Part shown: piece by piece, positions 1-7,538 of the stretch
Layout of the letters: every line of letters starts with the position of its first letter
How positions within the stretch are numbered: position 1 is the stretch's first letter
From: Desulfobacteraceae bacterium
GTDB lineage: Bacteria; Desulfobacterota; DSM-4660; Desulfatiglandales; Desulfatiglandaceae
Direction: 5' to 3'
Length of the DNA: 11,528 nucleotides
Assembly: GCA_030589225.1 (NCBI GenBank)
Contig: JAUUWD010000019.1
Coordinates: forward strand, 1 to 11,528
Notes under the pieces: generated by a model
What the model was told of the DNA's origin: nothing
The model's input: the letters and a program-made list of their open reading frames with translations, nothing else
The model's database searches: none
Made by a program: the position numbers and the translations under genes

Positions 1-436
1 CTTCCTGCTTACAGTAGGTCTCCATCACCTGTACCTGATAACCCTGTCCTTTATAACCACTGTATGTTGCGTCAGGATCTGAAGGGTTCTGAAGAGAGTC
101 AGAAGGAATTTCTTTTGGCTTTTTCACTTCAACCGGATTCTTATCATCTGATACATTGACATTGCATTGTTCATTCAAAACGCGCTCAAGCAGTTTGTAA
201 CTATGCATAGCCTTGACTTCGGGATGATCTTTGAACTGCTGAACCAGATCAAAAAGATCAGCGCTAACTGAGGCAAGAGTTTTGGCCGATTCTGAAGGCT
301 TCACCATAGAAAAGCATTGCAGGGATTTTTCGGAAAGGTATTTCTCAATGATTCCTTTATCTACAGTATCAAATAGCTCTTTGTGCCCTCGCTTTAAGTT
401 GACCAGGAAGAAAAAAAGGAGACATGCGAAGAATAC
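1..436 (-). pseudogene. Transposase fragment (DDE type, IS1182/ISNCY-like), interrupted and cut by window edge
   Basis: Read on the minus strand, an open frame runs from a stop at 437-439 to the window edge. Its C-terminal visible part reads SDPDATYSGYKGQGYQVQ followed by VMETYCKQE. This is the pattern of the catalytic-core region of IS1182/ISNCY-like DDE transposases, where an Asp (here in the DPDA segment) precedes a GYKGQGYQ block. Upstream come a helical stretch with DTVDKGIIEKYLSEK and a charged linker. The family normally has a long N-terminal part before this. Here the frame degenerates into hydrophobic, non-transposase-like residues beyond about position 385 and then hits the stop, so the 5' part is missing or frameshifted. 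The only in-frame ATG inside (305-307) would remove the helical part. I infer a dead insertion-sequence remnant. The exact IS family is uncertain, and the C-terminal half lies outside the window. Confidence 0.7.
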
Positions 437-539
437 TTAACTTAGCCTCTCCTTTTGTGTTATTTAGTATCAAAGTCAAAGAGGAATTGAAAATTGAAGG
501 ATAGAAAAGAAAGCGGAGAAGGGACAGGCAAAAGAGAAA

Positions 540-746
540 ATGCGTTATGCGAACCAATTTGACCCATCCAAGTTGATCCGGGTCGCTTTATGCCCGATGG
601 TGAACGGTATAATTCCATTAAATAATCAAAGAGTTAACGACTTCAAGGACTTAGCCCCATTGAACGGCATAAAATTTGCGTATGACCTGTGTGCTGAGGA
701 GAATTTAAACCGGGAGATGATATTTACAACCGCTATTGGTTATTAG
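540..746 (+). CDS. Doubtful small ORF, 68 codons
   Basis: An ATG-started frame of 68 codons with product beginning MRYANQFDPSKLIRV. I do not recognise the product. It has no signal peptide or membrane segment, and only a weak purine run (AGAGA) lies upstream as a possible ribosome binding site. It contains two similar pieces (VNGIIPLN and LNGIKF), which may be a small internal duplication. It sits in gene-poor DNA next to a transposase remnant, so it may be a chance frame or the relic of an older gene. Confidence 0.2.
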   Translation: MRYANQFDPSKLIRVALCPMVNGIIPLNNQRVNDFKDLAPLNGIKFAYDLCAEENLNREMIFTTAIGY

Positions 747-783
747 CGATGTCAGTTGTCCGTTGAAATAAGAGGAAAACCAC

Positions 784-891
784 ATGATTCCAGAGAACTA
801 TCATTCCACTCTTTATATTCTTTTACTTGCAAGTCCTCAAAAATTCCGGGCTATGTTAGAAAAATCCCCCCTGGCCCAGACCTGGCCTTGA
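784..891 (+). CDS. Possible 35-aa small protein
   Basis: A 35-codon frame beginning MIPENYHSTLYILLLASP and ending in TWP before TGA. It is preceded by AGAGGAAA about five bases before the ATG, a better ribosome binding site than that of its larger neighbour. The product has a short hydrophobic stretch (LYILLLA) and a basic C-terminal half. No family is recognised, and the length is well within chance. Listed because the start signal is good. Confidence 0.2.
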   Translation: MIPENYHSTLYILLLASPQKFRAMLEKSPLAQTWP

Positions 892-996
892 TACGTTGCG
901 AGAGTGGCTGATCGAACATAACTGATTAATTATATTACGACATATGACCGAGGCAGATTGAAGTTCTACTGAATACTGATTTGAGGCTATGTAATT

Positions 997-2712
997 ATGA
1001 AAAGTAAGAAATCGGATGTGCCCTACAGTGGTACACCAGTTAATCTATTTGCGGATGCTGAACGTAGCGCTATACTAAAAGAAATAGCATTTAACATTCC
1101 GGATGTAATTTTGAAGGAACGACAGTTATGCGACCTCGAACTCCTGGCGACTGGAGCATTTTCACCTCTCGAAGGCTTTATGACCCGGGCTGATTATGAG
1201 TCTGTTCTTGACCGAATGCGCCTTCAGAGTGATCTCCTTTGGCCTGTCCCGATCTGTCTGGATATCTCTGATACCCAGGCTAAAATACTTGAAGCGGGCC
1301 AGTCTGTGGCGCTCAGGGATGCGGAAGGTTTTCTTCTTGCTGTTCTGCATATTGAGGATATCTGGGCTGTTGAAAAGGAAAAAGAGGCATCACAGCTCTT
1401 TGACACCCTGGATCGAAACCATCCTGGCGTTCTGTATCTCTTTGAAAACGGCAGTGACTGCTATCTGGGGGGGGAAATCGAGGTTTTGAGTTTGCCTCTT
1501 CACTCTGATTTCAAGCAGCTTCGGTTGGCACCAGAAGAAATTAAAGCCACTTTCAAGAGGCTCAGTTGGCAACGGATAGTGGGATTTCAGACAAGCAACC
1601 CGATTCACCGGCCCCAGTTGGAGATAGCCATCTCTGCCATGCGGCAGGCCAAAGCCAACCTGCTCCTTCTCCCCATTGCCGGTATGACAAAGCCGGGGGA
1701 TTTCGACCACTATACCCGCGTCAGGTGCTATCGCGCGGTAACCCACCGCTTGCCGCCGGATTCTTTTATCATAAACCTCTTACCCCTTGCCATGCGTATG
1801 GCAGGTCCAAGGGAGGCTATTTTACATTCTATCATCGCGAAAAACTATGGGTGCACTCATTTTGTTGTAGGACGAGACCATGCAAGCCCCGGCTCGGATA
1901 GTCACGGAGAGCCCTTTTATGAAAGTGACGCAGCCTGCAAACTCACTGAAAAATTTAGCGAAGAACTGGATCTGAGCATTGTTCGTTTTGAGGAAATGGT
2001 CTATCTGCCTTTTGAGGATGAATACCGGTCGATAGATAAGGTGCCGGATGGGATGCAGACCATCTCTCTTTCCGGGTCTGATATTAGGGAGCGAATACGT
2101 ACAGGCCGGCGGATCCCCGAATGGGCCACCTTTCCGGAAGTCACTGATGAACTTCTCCAGGCCTATCCGCCGCCTCGAAAGCAGGGGCTTACGGTTTTTC
2201 TGACCGGGCTTTCAGGTTCCGGGAAATCCACCATTGCCAAGGTGCTCCTGTCTCGATTCCTTGAAATAGGGGATCGCCCGGTCACTCTATTAGATGGAGA
2301 CATTGTCCGTCAAAACCTGTCCAGGGAGTTGGGGTTTTCCAAAGAGCACCGAGACATCAACGTTAGCCGCATTGGCTATGTGGCAAGCGAGATTACAAAG
2401 AACAGAGGTGTTGCGATTTGCGCGCCCATTGCTCCTTATGAAGCCACAAGGGCGGGGATAAGGTCCACCATAGAAGCTTACGGAGGATTCATCGAAGTTC
2501 ATGTGTCCACGCCCATTGAGGAGTGTGAAAAACGAGATAGGAAAGGGATGTACGCCAAGGCCAGGGCAGGACTTATTAAGGGGTTCACAGGCGTGGATGA
2601 TCCATACGAGGTTCCCGTTTCCCCTGAGGTGCGCATCGACACCACGGATCTCACTCCGGACGAGGCAGCCCAGGAGGTCCTTCTGTTCTTGGGGCAGAAA
2701 GGATATATATAG
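997..2712 (+). CDS. Bifunctional sulfate adenylyltransferase / adenylylsulfate kinase; sulfurylase half has altered active-site motif
   Basis: 571 aa, cytosolic, the usual length for fused ATP-sulfurylase/APS-kinase. Domain order: N-terminal PUA-like domain (about 1-165), ATP-sulfurylase catalytic domain (about 170-395), APS kinase (about 400-571). The kinase half looks intact: P-loop GLSGSGKS at 404-411, then DGD, the CAPIAPYE segment and AKARAGLIKGFTG. It should phosphorylate APS to PAPS, the sulfate donor of sulfotransferases. The sulfurylase half keeps GMTKPGDFDHYTRVRC and GRDH (292-295). However, the family motif QxRNPxHxxH reads QTSNPIHRPQ (198-207), with Arg to Ser and the second His to Gln, so ATP-dependent APS formation may be lost. 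A GAGG precedes the ATG by 10 bases. The stop codon TAG is completed by the first base of the MITE-like element. Without that insertion the protein would end three residues later (YLG). Context, upstream of GDP-mannose and UDP-glucuronate genes, suggests supply of PAPS for polysaccharide sulfation (inference). Confidence 0.9.
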   Translation: MKSKKSDVPYSGTPVNLFADAERSAILKEIAFNIPDVILKERQLCDLELLATGAFSPLEGFMTRADYESVLDRMRLQSDLLWPVPICLDISDTQAKILEAGQSVALRDAEGFLLAVLHIEDIWAVEKEKEASQLFDTLDRNHPGVLYLFENGSDCYLGGEIEVLSLPLHSDFKQLRLAPEEIKATFKRLSWQRIVGFQTSNPIHRPQLEIAISAMRQAKANLLLLPIAGMTKPGDFDHYTRVRCYRAVTHRLPPDSFIINLLPLAMRMAGPREAILHSIIAKNYGCTHFVVGRDHASPGSDSHGEPFYESDAACKLTEKFSEELDLSIVRFEEMVYLPFEDEYRSIDKVPDGMQTISLSGSDIRERIRTGRRIPEWATFPEVTDELLQAYPPPRKQGLTVFLTGLSGSGKSTIAKVLLSRFLEIGDRPVTLLDGDIVRQNLSRELGFSKEHRDINVSRIGYVASEITKNRGVAICAPIAPYEATRAGIRSTIEAYGGFIEVHVSTPIEECEKRDRKGMYAKARAGLIKGFTGVDDPYEVPVSPEVRIDTTDLTPDEAAQEVLLFLGQKGYI

Positions 2713-2731
2713 TGCCTGAACGAAAACCCCG
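2712..2731 (+). repeat. Left terminal inverted repeat of the MITE-like element
   Basis: GTGCCTGAACGAAAACCCCG, preceded by TA. Its first base is the G of the upstream gene's TAG stop codon. Confidence 0.8.
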
Positions 2732-2965
2732 GTCAGGCACGATTTTGGATTTTAGATTGCGGATTTTGGCCTGCCCTCTCCGTCCCGAGACCGGGACGGG
2801 ATCGGGAGGCGCGACTTATTAGGTTCGAACCTGGCGACCCGATATTTAGTTCATTGAATGATCCGTTTTTGATGCCCCGGATAACCAGGCCTGGGCCAGG
2901 GAGTCAAAAAAGAAAACAATCTCAGTGCGTTGAAAATTTCCGGGTAAAACCGGAAAACCATATTT

Positions 2966-2985
2966 CGAGGTTTTCGTTCAGACAC
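2966..2985 (-). repeat. Right terminal inverted repeat of the MITE-like element
   Basis: CGAGGTTTTCGTTCAGACAC, followed by TA. It matches the left end in inverted orientation at 18 of 20 positions. Confidence 0.8.
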
Positions 2986-3031
2986 TATTTAGGGTAACCA
3001 CACAAAAAATTATACCTGGAGGGTAAAAAGA

Positions 3032-4420
3032 ATGCTTCATGCAGTAATACTGGCAGGAGGAAGCGGAACACGGTTTTGGCCTCTCAGTCGCGAGAAGATG
3101 CCAAAACAGTTGCTCCACATACTCGGGGATCGAAGTATGCTCGCCATGACCCTGGATCGGGCATGTGCCCTGGTACCTGAAGAACGGATTTGGATCGTTA
3201 CCACGCGTTCTCAGGCAAGCGAGATAAAACAGGAACTCCACACACTCCATTTAGAAAAGCTCCAGGTAATCGAGGAGCCGGCCGGCCGAAATACGGCTGC
3301 AGCTATTGGTCTTGCTGCTGTACGAATCCATCAAAATGATCCCAAAGGTGTCCTGGCGGTTTTACCTGCTGACCACCATATTGAGGAGAAGGATCGCTTC
3401 CTTGAACTGTTGCACGCTGGTAAAAGGGTGGCTGAAACGGGATGGCTGGTGACCCTGGGTATCAGCCCAACAAGGCCGGAGACAGGATATGGATACATTT
3501 GGAAGGGTAGCCGTATAGACTCATTAGATCTAAGCAACCTCGAATTTGATGTCTTTAAAGTCTCCCGATTTACTGAAAAACCAGATCAGGAGACGGCGGA
3601 GGAATATTTACGCTCCGGAGACTTCTTTTGGAACAGCGGGATTTTCCTGTGGCGAGCAGATCAATTCATGGATGAGATGAAAAGATCCCTTCCTGAGCAT
3701 TACAGGGGCTTGATGGAGATTGGTTCCCTTGGTGATTTTTCCTCAAATCCGGATCGGGTGGAGGAGATCTACGAGGGGCTAACAGCCGTTTCAGTGGACT
3801 ACGGGATAATGGAACATTCGGACAAAGTGGCTATGATCCCCGCCAGCGTTGGATGGAGCGATGTGGGGAGTTGGGCGGCCTTGAGGGAAATTAGTGAGAA
3901 GGACCTGAACGGTAATGTGGTAAAGGGGAATGTTCTGGCTGTGGATAGTCGAAATTCCCTGCTTTATGGTCAGGATCGTCTGGTTGCTGCCCTGGGGTTG
4001 GAAGGATTGGTTGTTGTAGACACTCCAGATGCAGTTTTGGTATGTCGCGAAGATATGAGCCAGGACGTGCGGAAGATTGTAAAGCAATTGCTCGATGAAG
4101 GAAGAGATGAGGCCCTGGTGCATAGGGAAGTGCTCAAGCCATGGGGTGCATATAAGATGCTGGATCGTGGGGAAGCATACCAACTGGGTTGGCTGGATGT
4201 GTTGCCGGGGGAACAGTTAAGTTTGAAAAACCATATACACAGGTCTGCTCACTGGATTGTCGTGGCTGGTACAGCTACGGTGACGTTTAATGACAGGGTT
4301 GTAGATGTGTTCTGCGGAGAGCATATACGTGTCCCTGAAGGGAGCCTGCATCGAGTTGAAAATAAGGGGAGTGAAAAACTCCGAATGATTGAAATACAAA
4401 CGATGTCAGTTGTTAGTTGA
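3032..4420 (+). CDS. manC: Mannose-1-phosphate guanylyltransferase (fused to a diverged type II phosphomannose isomerase cupin domain)
   Basis: 462 aa, cytosolic; forms GDP-mannose from mannose-1-P and GTP. The N-terminal nucleotidyltransferase domain (about 1-285) has the signature GGSGTRFWPLSRE at the start, then EEPAGRNTAAAIGLAA, LPADHHIE, GYGYIWKG, FTEKP, FFWNSGIFLWRA and SVGWSDVGSWAAL, so this half looks intact. The C-terminal cupin (about 365-458) begins LKPWGAYKMLD but departs from the usual type II isomerase motif [20 protein letters not shown]. Here the segment is LSLKNHIHRSAHW then IVVAGTA, with Gln to Lys and the cupin Glu to Ala; two His remain (H401, H403). The usual C-terminal tail (GEDDI..YGR type) is absent, replaced by TMSVVS. 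I expect guanylyltransferase activity and doubt isomerase activity. A GGAGG lies about 10 bases before the ATG. Before the MITE insertion, the upstream stop would have been 34 bases away, implying an original operon. Confidence 0.92.
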   Translation: MLHAVILAGGSGTRFWPLSREKMPKQLLHILGDRSMLAMTLDRACALVPEERIWIVTTRSQASEIKQELHTLHLEKLQVIEEPAGRNTAAAIGLAAVRIHQNDPKGVLAVLPADHHIEEKDRFLELLHAGKRVAETGWLVTLGISPTRPETGYGYIWKGSRIDSLDLSNLEFDVFKVSRFTEKPDQETAEEYLRSGDFFWNSGIFLWRADQFMDEMKRSLPEHYRGLMEIGSLGDFSSNPDRVEEIYEGLTAVSVDYGIMEHSDKVAMIPASVGWSDVGSWAALREISEKDLNGNVVKGNVLAVDSRNSLLYGQDRLVAALGLEGLVVVDTPDAVLVCREDMSQDVRKIVKQLLDEGRDEALVHREVLKPWGAYKMLDRGEAYQLGWLDVLPGEQLSLKNHIHRSAHWIVVAGTATVTFNDRVVDVFCGEHIRVPEGSLHRVENKGSEKLRMIEIQTMSVVS

Positions 4421-4478
4421 TCGTTGTCAATATATTGAAACTTGACATAACTTCTACAATACAAAAACGGAGCTTATT

Positions 4479-5795
4479 ATGAGAATTGTACTTATTGGAA
4501 CTGGATATGTGGGCCTGGTGTCCGGGGCCTGTTTGGCGGAGTTTGGCCATCATGTTGTGTGCGTAGATAAGGATCAGGACAAGATCGCTTCTCTGAAACA
4601 GAGGATTGTTCCAATATACGAACCCGGATTGAACGATATGGTCGAGAGAAATGTCTCACAAAGCAGGCTTTTTTTCACTACGCATCTTGAAGAGGCGGTT
4701 GGGGAGGCCGACGCCGTTTTTATCGCTGTAGGAACACCATCGTCAAGAAGAGGAGACGGTTACGCAGATCTCACTTATGTTTATGAGGCGGCCAGGGAAC
4801 TGGCTCCCTTTCTGAAGGCCTATACTGTAGTGGTAGATAAGAGTACGGTCCCGGTCGGGACAGCACGTCAGGTGAAGCGGCTGATAAAAGAGGCGAATCC
4901 GGATGCAGATTTTGACGTGGCCTCGAACCCTGAGTTTCTCCGTGAAGGGGCTGCTATTAGTGATTTTATGCGTCCTGACCGCGTTGTGATTGGCGTGGAC
5001 AGTGACCGTGCTGCGGATGTTCTCAAAAGGGTTTACCAGCCGCTTTATCTGATTGAAACACCCATGGTGATTACAGGGCTCGAAACAGCAGAGCTAATCA
5101 AATACGCAGCTAACGCCTTTCTGGCCACCAAGATAAGTTTCATCAATGAGATGGCAAACCTTTGTGAGGCAGTGGGAGGAGATGTGGTGGGGCTGGCCAA
5201 AGGTATTGGGTTAGACGGTCGAATCGGGAAGAAATTCCTGCATCCCGGGCCGGGATATGGTGGTTCGTGCTTTCCTAAGGATACCCTTGCATTGATCCGG
5301 GTTGCACAGGAGCATGGCTCTCCCTCTCGAATTGTGGAAACAGTAGTAGAGGTGAACGCGGCCCAAAAGGCCAGGATGATCTGGAAGATTCGTAATGCGC
5401 TGGGCGGAAGCGAAGCAGGTAAGACAATTGCCGTGCTGGGGCTTACGTTTAAACCTGAAACTGACGATATGAGGGAGTCGCCTTCATTGACGGTATTGCC
5501 AGCCCTCGTTGAGAAAGGAGCGATTGTTAGGGCCCATGACCCTCAGGGGATGTCTGCTGCCGAAAAATTAATGCCTGAATTACAATACTTTGATGATCCG
5601 TACGAAACTTGTATAGATGCAAGCGGGGTTGTTCTTATGACTGAGTGGAACCAGTATCGAGCTCTCGATTTGAAGAGAATCAAAGATTTGATGAAAGATC
5701 CCATTTTCATTGACTTGCGGAACGTCTATGATCCGAAAACCATGTCTGAGCTTGGTTTTTCTTATACGTGTGTGGGGAGAGCGAACGGATCGTAA
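4479..5795 (+). CDS. ugd: UDP-glucose 6-dehydrogenase
   Basis: 438 aa, normal family length, cytosolic. It oxidises UDP-glucose to UDP-glucuronate with two NAD+, a precursor of acidic polysaccharides. The N-terminal Rossmann domain starts at residue 1 with GTGYVGLVSGACLAEFGH and an acidic residue after the second strand (VCVDKD). The substrate and central domain includes DKSTVPVGT, SNPEFLREGAA, the conserved Lys segment ETAELIKYAANAFLATKISF and the catalytic-Cys motif GPGYGGSCFPKD (Cys264). The C-terminal domain has GLTFKPETDDMRESPS. All expected catalytic residues are present. A CGGAG sits eight bases before the ATG. The gene follows the guanylyltransferase by 58 bases in the same direction, so co-transcription is likely. 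Unlike its two upstream neighbours, nothing in it looks degenerate. Confidence 0.95.
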   Translation: MRIVLIGTGYVGLVSGACLAEFGHHVVCVDKDQDKIASLKQRIVPIYEPGLNDMVERNVSQSRLFFTTHLEEAVGEADAVFIAVGTPSSRRGDGYADLTYVYEAARELAPFLKAYTVVVDKSTVPVGTARQVKRLIKEANPDADFDVASNPEFLREGAAISDFMRPDRVVIGVDSDRAADVLKRVYQPLYLIETPMVITGLETAELIKYAANAFLATKISFINEMANLCEAVGGDVVGLAKGIGLDGRIGKKFLHPGPGYGGSCFPKDTLALIRVAQEHGSPSRIVETVVEVNAAQKARMIWKIRNALGGSEAGKTIAVLGLTFKPETDDMRESPSLTVLPALVEKGAIVRAHDPQGMSAAEKLMPELQYFDDPYETCIDASGVVLMTEWNQYRALDLKRIKDLMKDPIFIDLRNVYDPKTMSELGFSYTCVGRANGS

Positions 5796-5867
5796 AGGCT
5801 TGAGGCTGAAGGCCAGTTGCCGGTTCAGGGTTTGAAATGATGTTTCAGCTTGGTAAGGCGAACAATA

Positions 5868-7538
5868 ATGAAACATGAAAAAAAGACAGAAAAACAACTC
5901 ACTGATGAACTGGAAGCCCTGCGCCAACGGGTAACCGAGTTGGAGGTATTGGAAGTAGAAAGGAATCGGACAGAGGAGGCCTTGAGGAAGGCAAATACTT
6001 TTCTCAAGAATATATTGGACAGCTCATCTTCCATTTCCATTCTCTCTACTGATCTTGAAGGCAATGTGCTGTTCTGGAATACGGGTGCAGAAAACATATT
6101 TGGATATAAGGCTGATGAAATGGTCGGCCGGCAAAAAATAGATATTCTATATTCTGATGATGAAACAAACAAGGTAACAAAGGAACTCAGTGCATCATTG
6201 TTGAAGGATGGGGAGGGAAAAAGTTGCGAAATTAAAGAAAGAACAAAAAATGGGCGCGAACTTTGCATACACCTGACATTAAGCCCCAGGTTCGATGAGA
6301 ATGGTGAAATTGTGGGAATCCTGGGGATTGGTGAAGATATCACTGAACGCGTGCAGGCGGAAGAAGCGCTCAAAACCAGCCAGGAAAAACTCTATCAGGC
6401 ACAGAAGATGGACACTCTTGGGACCTTAGTTGCTGGTATGGCCCATGAGATCAACAATCCCATCAACCTGATTATGTATAATATTTCTCTTTTTCAGAAG
6501 GTCTGGCATGATTGCTTACCTGTTCTGAACCAATATGGAGGCAAAGAACCCGGTAGAAAGTACGGTGGCTTGACCTATGATTTTTTAGAAGAAAATTCAG
6601 ACCGGCTGCTTTCCGATATGGATATGGCTGCAAATCGGGTGGCCAAGATTGTAAGCGACCTTAAGAACTTTGCCAGGCAATCAAATGTTGTCGATAAGAG
6701 TTCCATGCAGATTAATACGGCAGTGGAAAATGCTTTGCGACTGGCTCAAACCAGCCTTCGGAAGTCAGGAGTTGAACTGGAAGTTGATCTTGCCAGTGAT
6801 CTTCCTTCGCTGAAAGGGAATCTCCAGAATATTGAACAGATAATTTTGAATTTAGTCATAAACGCTGTCCAGGCGATAGATCACGACCAGGGAGTGGTCA
6901 GGATTGCCACCGGATTTCAGAATAAGGATAGACGAATATTCGTTTCAATAACGGACAATGGCTGTGGTGTTGCCCCGGACATCTCTGATAAGCTTTTTGA
7001 TCCATTTGTTACTGATAAACAGGCTGAAGGAGGCACGGGACTTGGCCTTTCTGTAACATACAGCTTGGTCAATGCTCATGACGGAGAGATTGTTTTCCAG
7101 AGCCAAAAGGGAAAGGGAACAACCTTTACCGTGTTTTTTCCTACCGTTGTTAAAGAAGCAACAGGCAGGATTCTTGTTGTGGACGATGATAAATCGATTC
7201 GGGATATGCTGACAAAAGCACTTGCCGAGGCAGGGCCTTACCTGGTGGAGGAGGCGTCCAATGGAATAGAGGCCTGCATCAAGCTCGGGACATATCGCCC
7301 GGACCTTCTCATTTTAGATATGTTTATGCCCGAGATGGATGGCCTCGAGGTCTGTCGCACAATAAAGTCGGAAACTGAGTTTTCCGATATGAATGTGATT
7401 ATTACCACCGGATTTCCAGATCACCAGAAATTGAAAGAAGTTGCAGCATTGGGTTTTGACAGGATACATTACAAGCCTTTTAATTTACCGGATTTTCTTA
7501 AGGCAGTCAGCAATATTTTCAGCCAGGGTTTACCCTAA
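5868..7538 (+). CDS. Soluble PAS hybrid sensor histidine kinase with C-terminal receiver
   Basis: 556 aa from the ATG at 5868, which has AAGGCG seven bases upstream. A TTG at 5850 would add six residues but has no better start signal. Order: N-terminal charged coiled coil (about 1-45), PAS domain (about 45-165, ending GIGEDITERVQAEEAL), HisKA dimerisation domain with H-box GMAHEINNPIN (phospho-His about 193), HATPase_c with N-box NLVINAVQAI, G1 DNGCGV and G2 GGTGLGLSVTYSLV, then a receiver starting RILVVDDDKS. The receiver has its phospho-acceptor Asp about 484 (LILDMFMPEMDG), the TT switch residues (IITTGF) and Lys (YKPF). No transmembrane segment or signal peptide is visible, so it senses a cytoplasmic cue through PAS; the ligand is unknown. 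It is followed in the same direction and same frame by a sigma54 regulator, its likely partner. Its TAA stop lies within the left arm of a large inverted repeat. Confidence 0.92.
   Translation: MKHEKKTEKQLTDELEALRQRVTELEVLEVERNRTEEALRKANTFLKNILDSSSSISILSTDLEGNVLFWNTGAENIFGYKADEMVGRQKIDILYSDDETNKVTKELSASLLKDGEGKSCEIKERTKNGRELCIHLTLSPRFDENGEIVGILGIGEDITERVQAEEALKTSQEKLYQAQKMDTLGTLVAGMAHEINNPINLIMYNISLFQKVWHDCLPVLNQYGGKEPGRKYGGLTYDFLEENSDRLLSDMDMAANRVAKIVSDLKNFARQSNVVDKSSMQINTAVENALRLAQTSLRKSGVELEVDLASDLPSLKGNLQNIEQIILNLVINAVQAIDHDQGVVRIATGFQNKDRRIFVSITDNGCGVAPDISDKLFDPFVTDKQAEGGTGLGLSVTYSLVNAHDGEIVFQSQKGKGTTFTVFFPTVVKEATGRILVVDDDKSIRDMLTKALAEAGPYLVEEASNGIEACIKLGTYRPDLLILDMFMPEMDGLEVCRTIKSETEFSDMNVIITTGFPDHQKLKEVAALGFDRIHYKPFNLPDFLKAVSNIFSQGLP

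Larger units (their letters stand above)
437..996. other. Gene-poor spacer between the transposase remnant and the first biosynthetic gene
   Basis: This stretch has no recognisable conserved gene. It holds a purine-rich segment (about 480-540). It also has a 9-bp inverted repeat, AAAAGGAGA at 414-422 against TCTCCTTTT at 448-456, with T-runs on either side that could act as a weak bidirectional terminator. Two short ORFs are listed separately with low confidence. The run 747-759 (CGATGTCAGTTGT) recurs at 4401-4413, at the aberrant 3' end of the guanylyltransferase gene. The region looks like decayed intergenic DNA next to a former insertion site. I see no convincing sigma70 promoter for the gene at 997. 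Confidence 0.5.
2712..2985. mobile_element. 274-bp MITE-like element with 20-bp terminal inverted repeats and TA flanks
   Basis: The left end GTGCCTGAACGAAAACCCCG (2712-2731) is the reverse complement of the right end CGAGGTTTTCGTTCAGACAC (2966-2985) with two mismatches. TA lies immediately outside both ends (2710-2711 and 2986-2987), as expected for TA target duplication by Tc1/mariner/IS630-type transposases. The interior has no ORF of note but is highly structured. It contains hairpin CCGTCCC/GGGACGG (2780-2799), palindrome AGGTTCGAACCT (2821-2832), an enclosing ATCGGG/CCCGAT pair (2801-2806 and 2838-2843), and a subterminal GTGCCTGA/TCAGGCAC hairpin (2712-2740). Small size, no coding capacity, terminal repeats and TA flanks together fit a non-autonomous element. 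It accounts for most of the 319-base gap before the next gene. The mobilising transposase is not in the window. Confidence 0.8.

Noticed and set aside
872..886. TGGCCCAGACCTGGC with GG-N10-GC spacing upstream of the PAPS synthase gene, resembling a sigma54 promoter
   Set aside because: The -24 box has C instead of A and the -12 box reads TGGC, not TTGC. It is an imperfect CCTGGC/TGGCCC repeat overlapping a small ORF; too weak compared with the site at 9244.
2801..2843. GGTTCGAACC inside the MITE-like element, resembling a tRNA T-loop
   Set aside because: It is part of a 12-bp palindrome within nested hairpins. No acceptor, D or anticodon arms can be placed around it.
3791..4183. 130-aa minus-strand ORF opposite the guanylyltransferase gene
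   Set aside because: Antisense shadow of a clear coding region; no recognisable protein character.
4442..4460. TTGACA followed by TACAAT before the UDP-glucose dehydrogenase gene, resembling a sigma70 promoter
   Set aside because: The two boxes are only 7 bases apart instead of about 17, and no -10-like hexamer sits at the right distance.
5825..6373. 182-aa minus-strand ORF opposite the histidine kinase
   Set aside because: Ser-rich antisense shadow of the PAS-kinase coding frame with no domain features or start signal.
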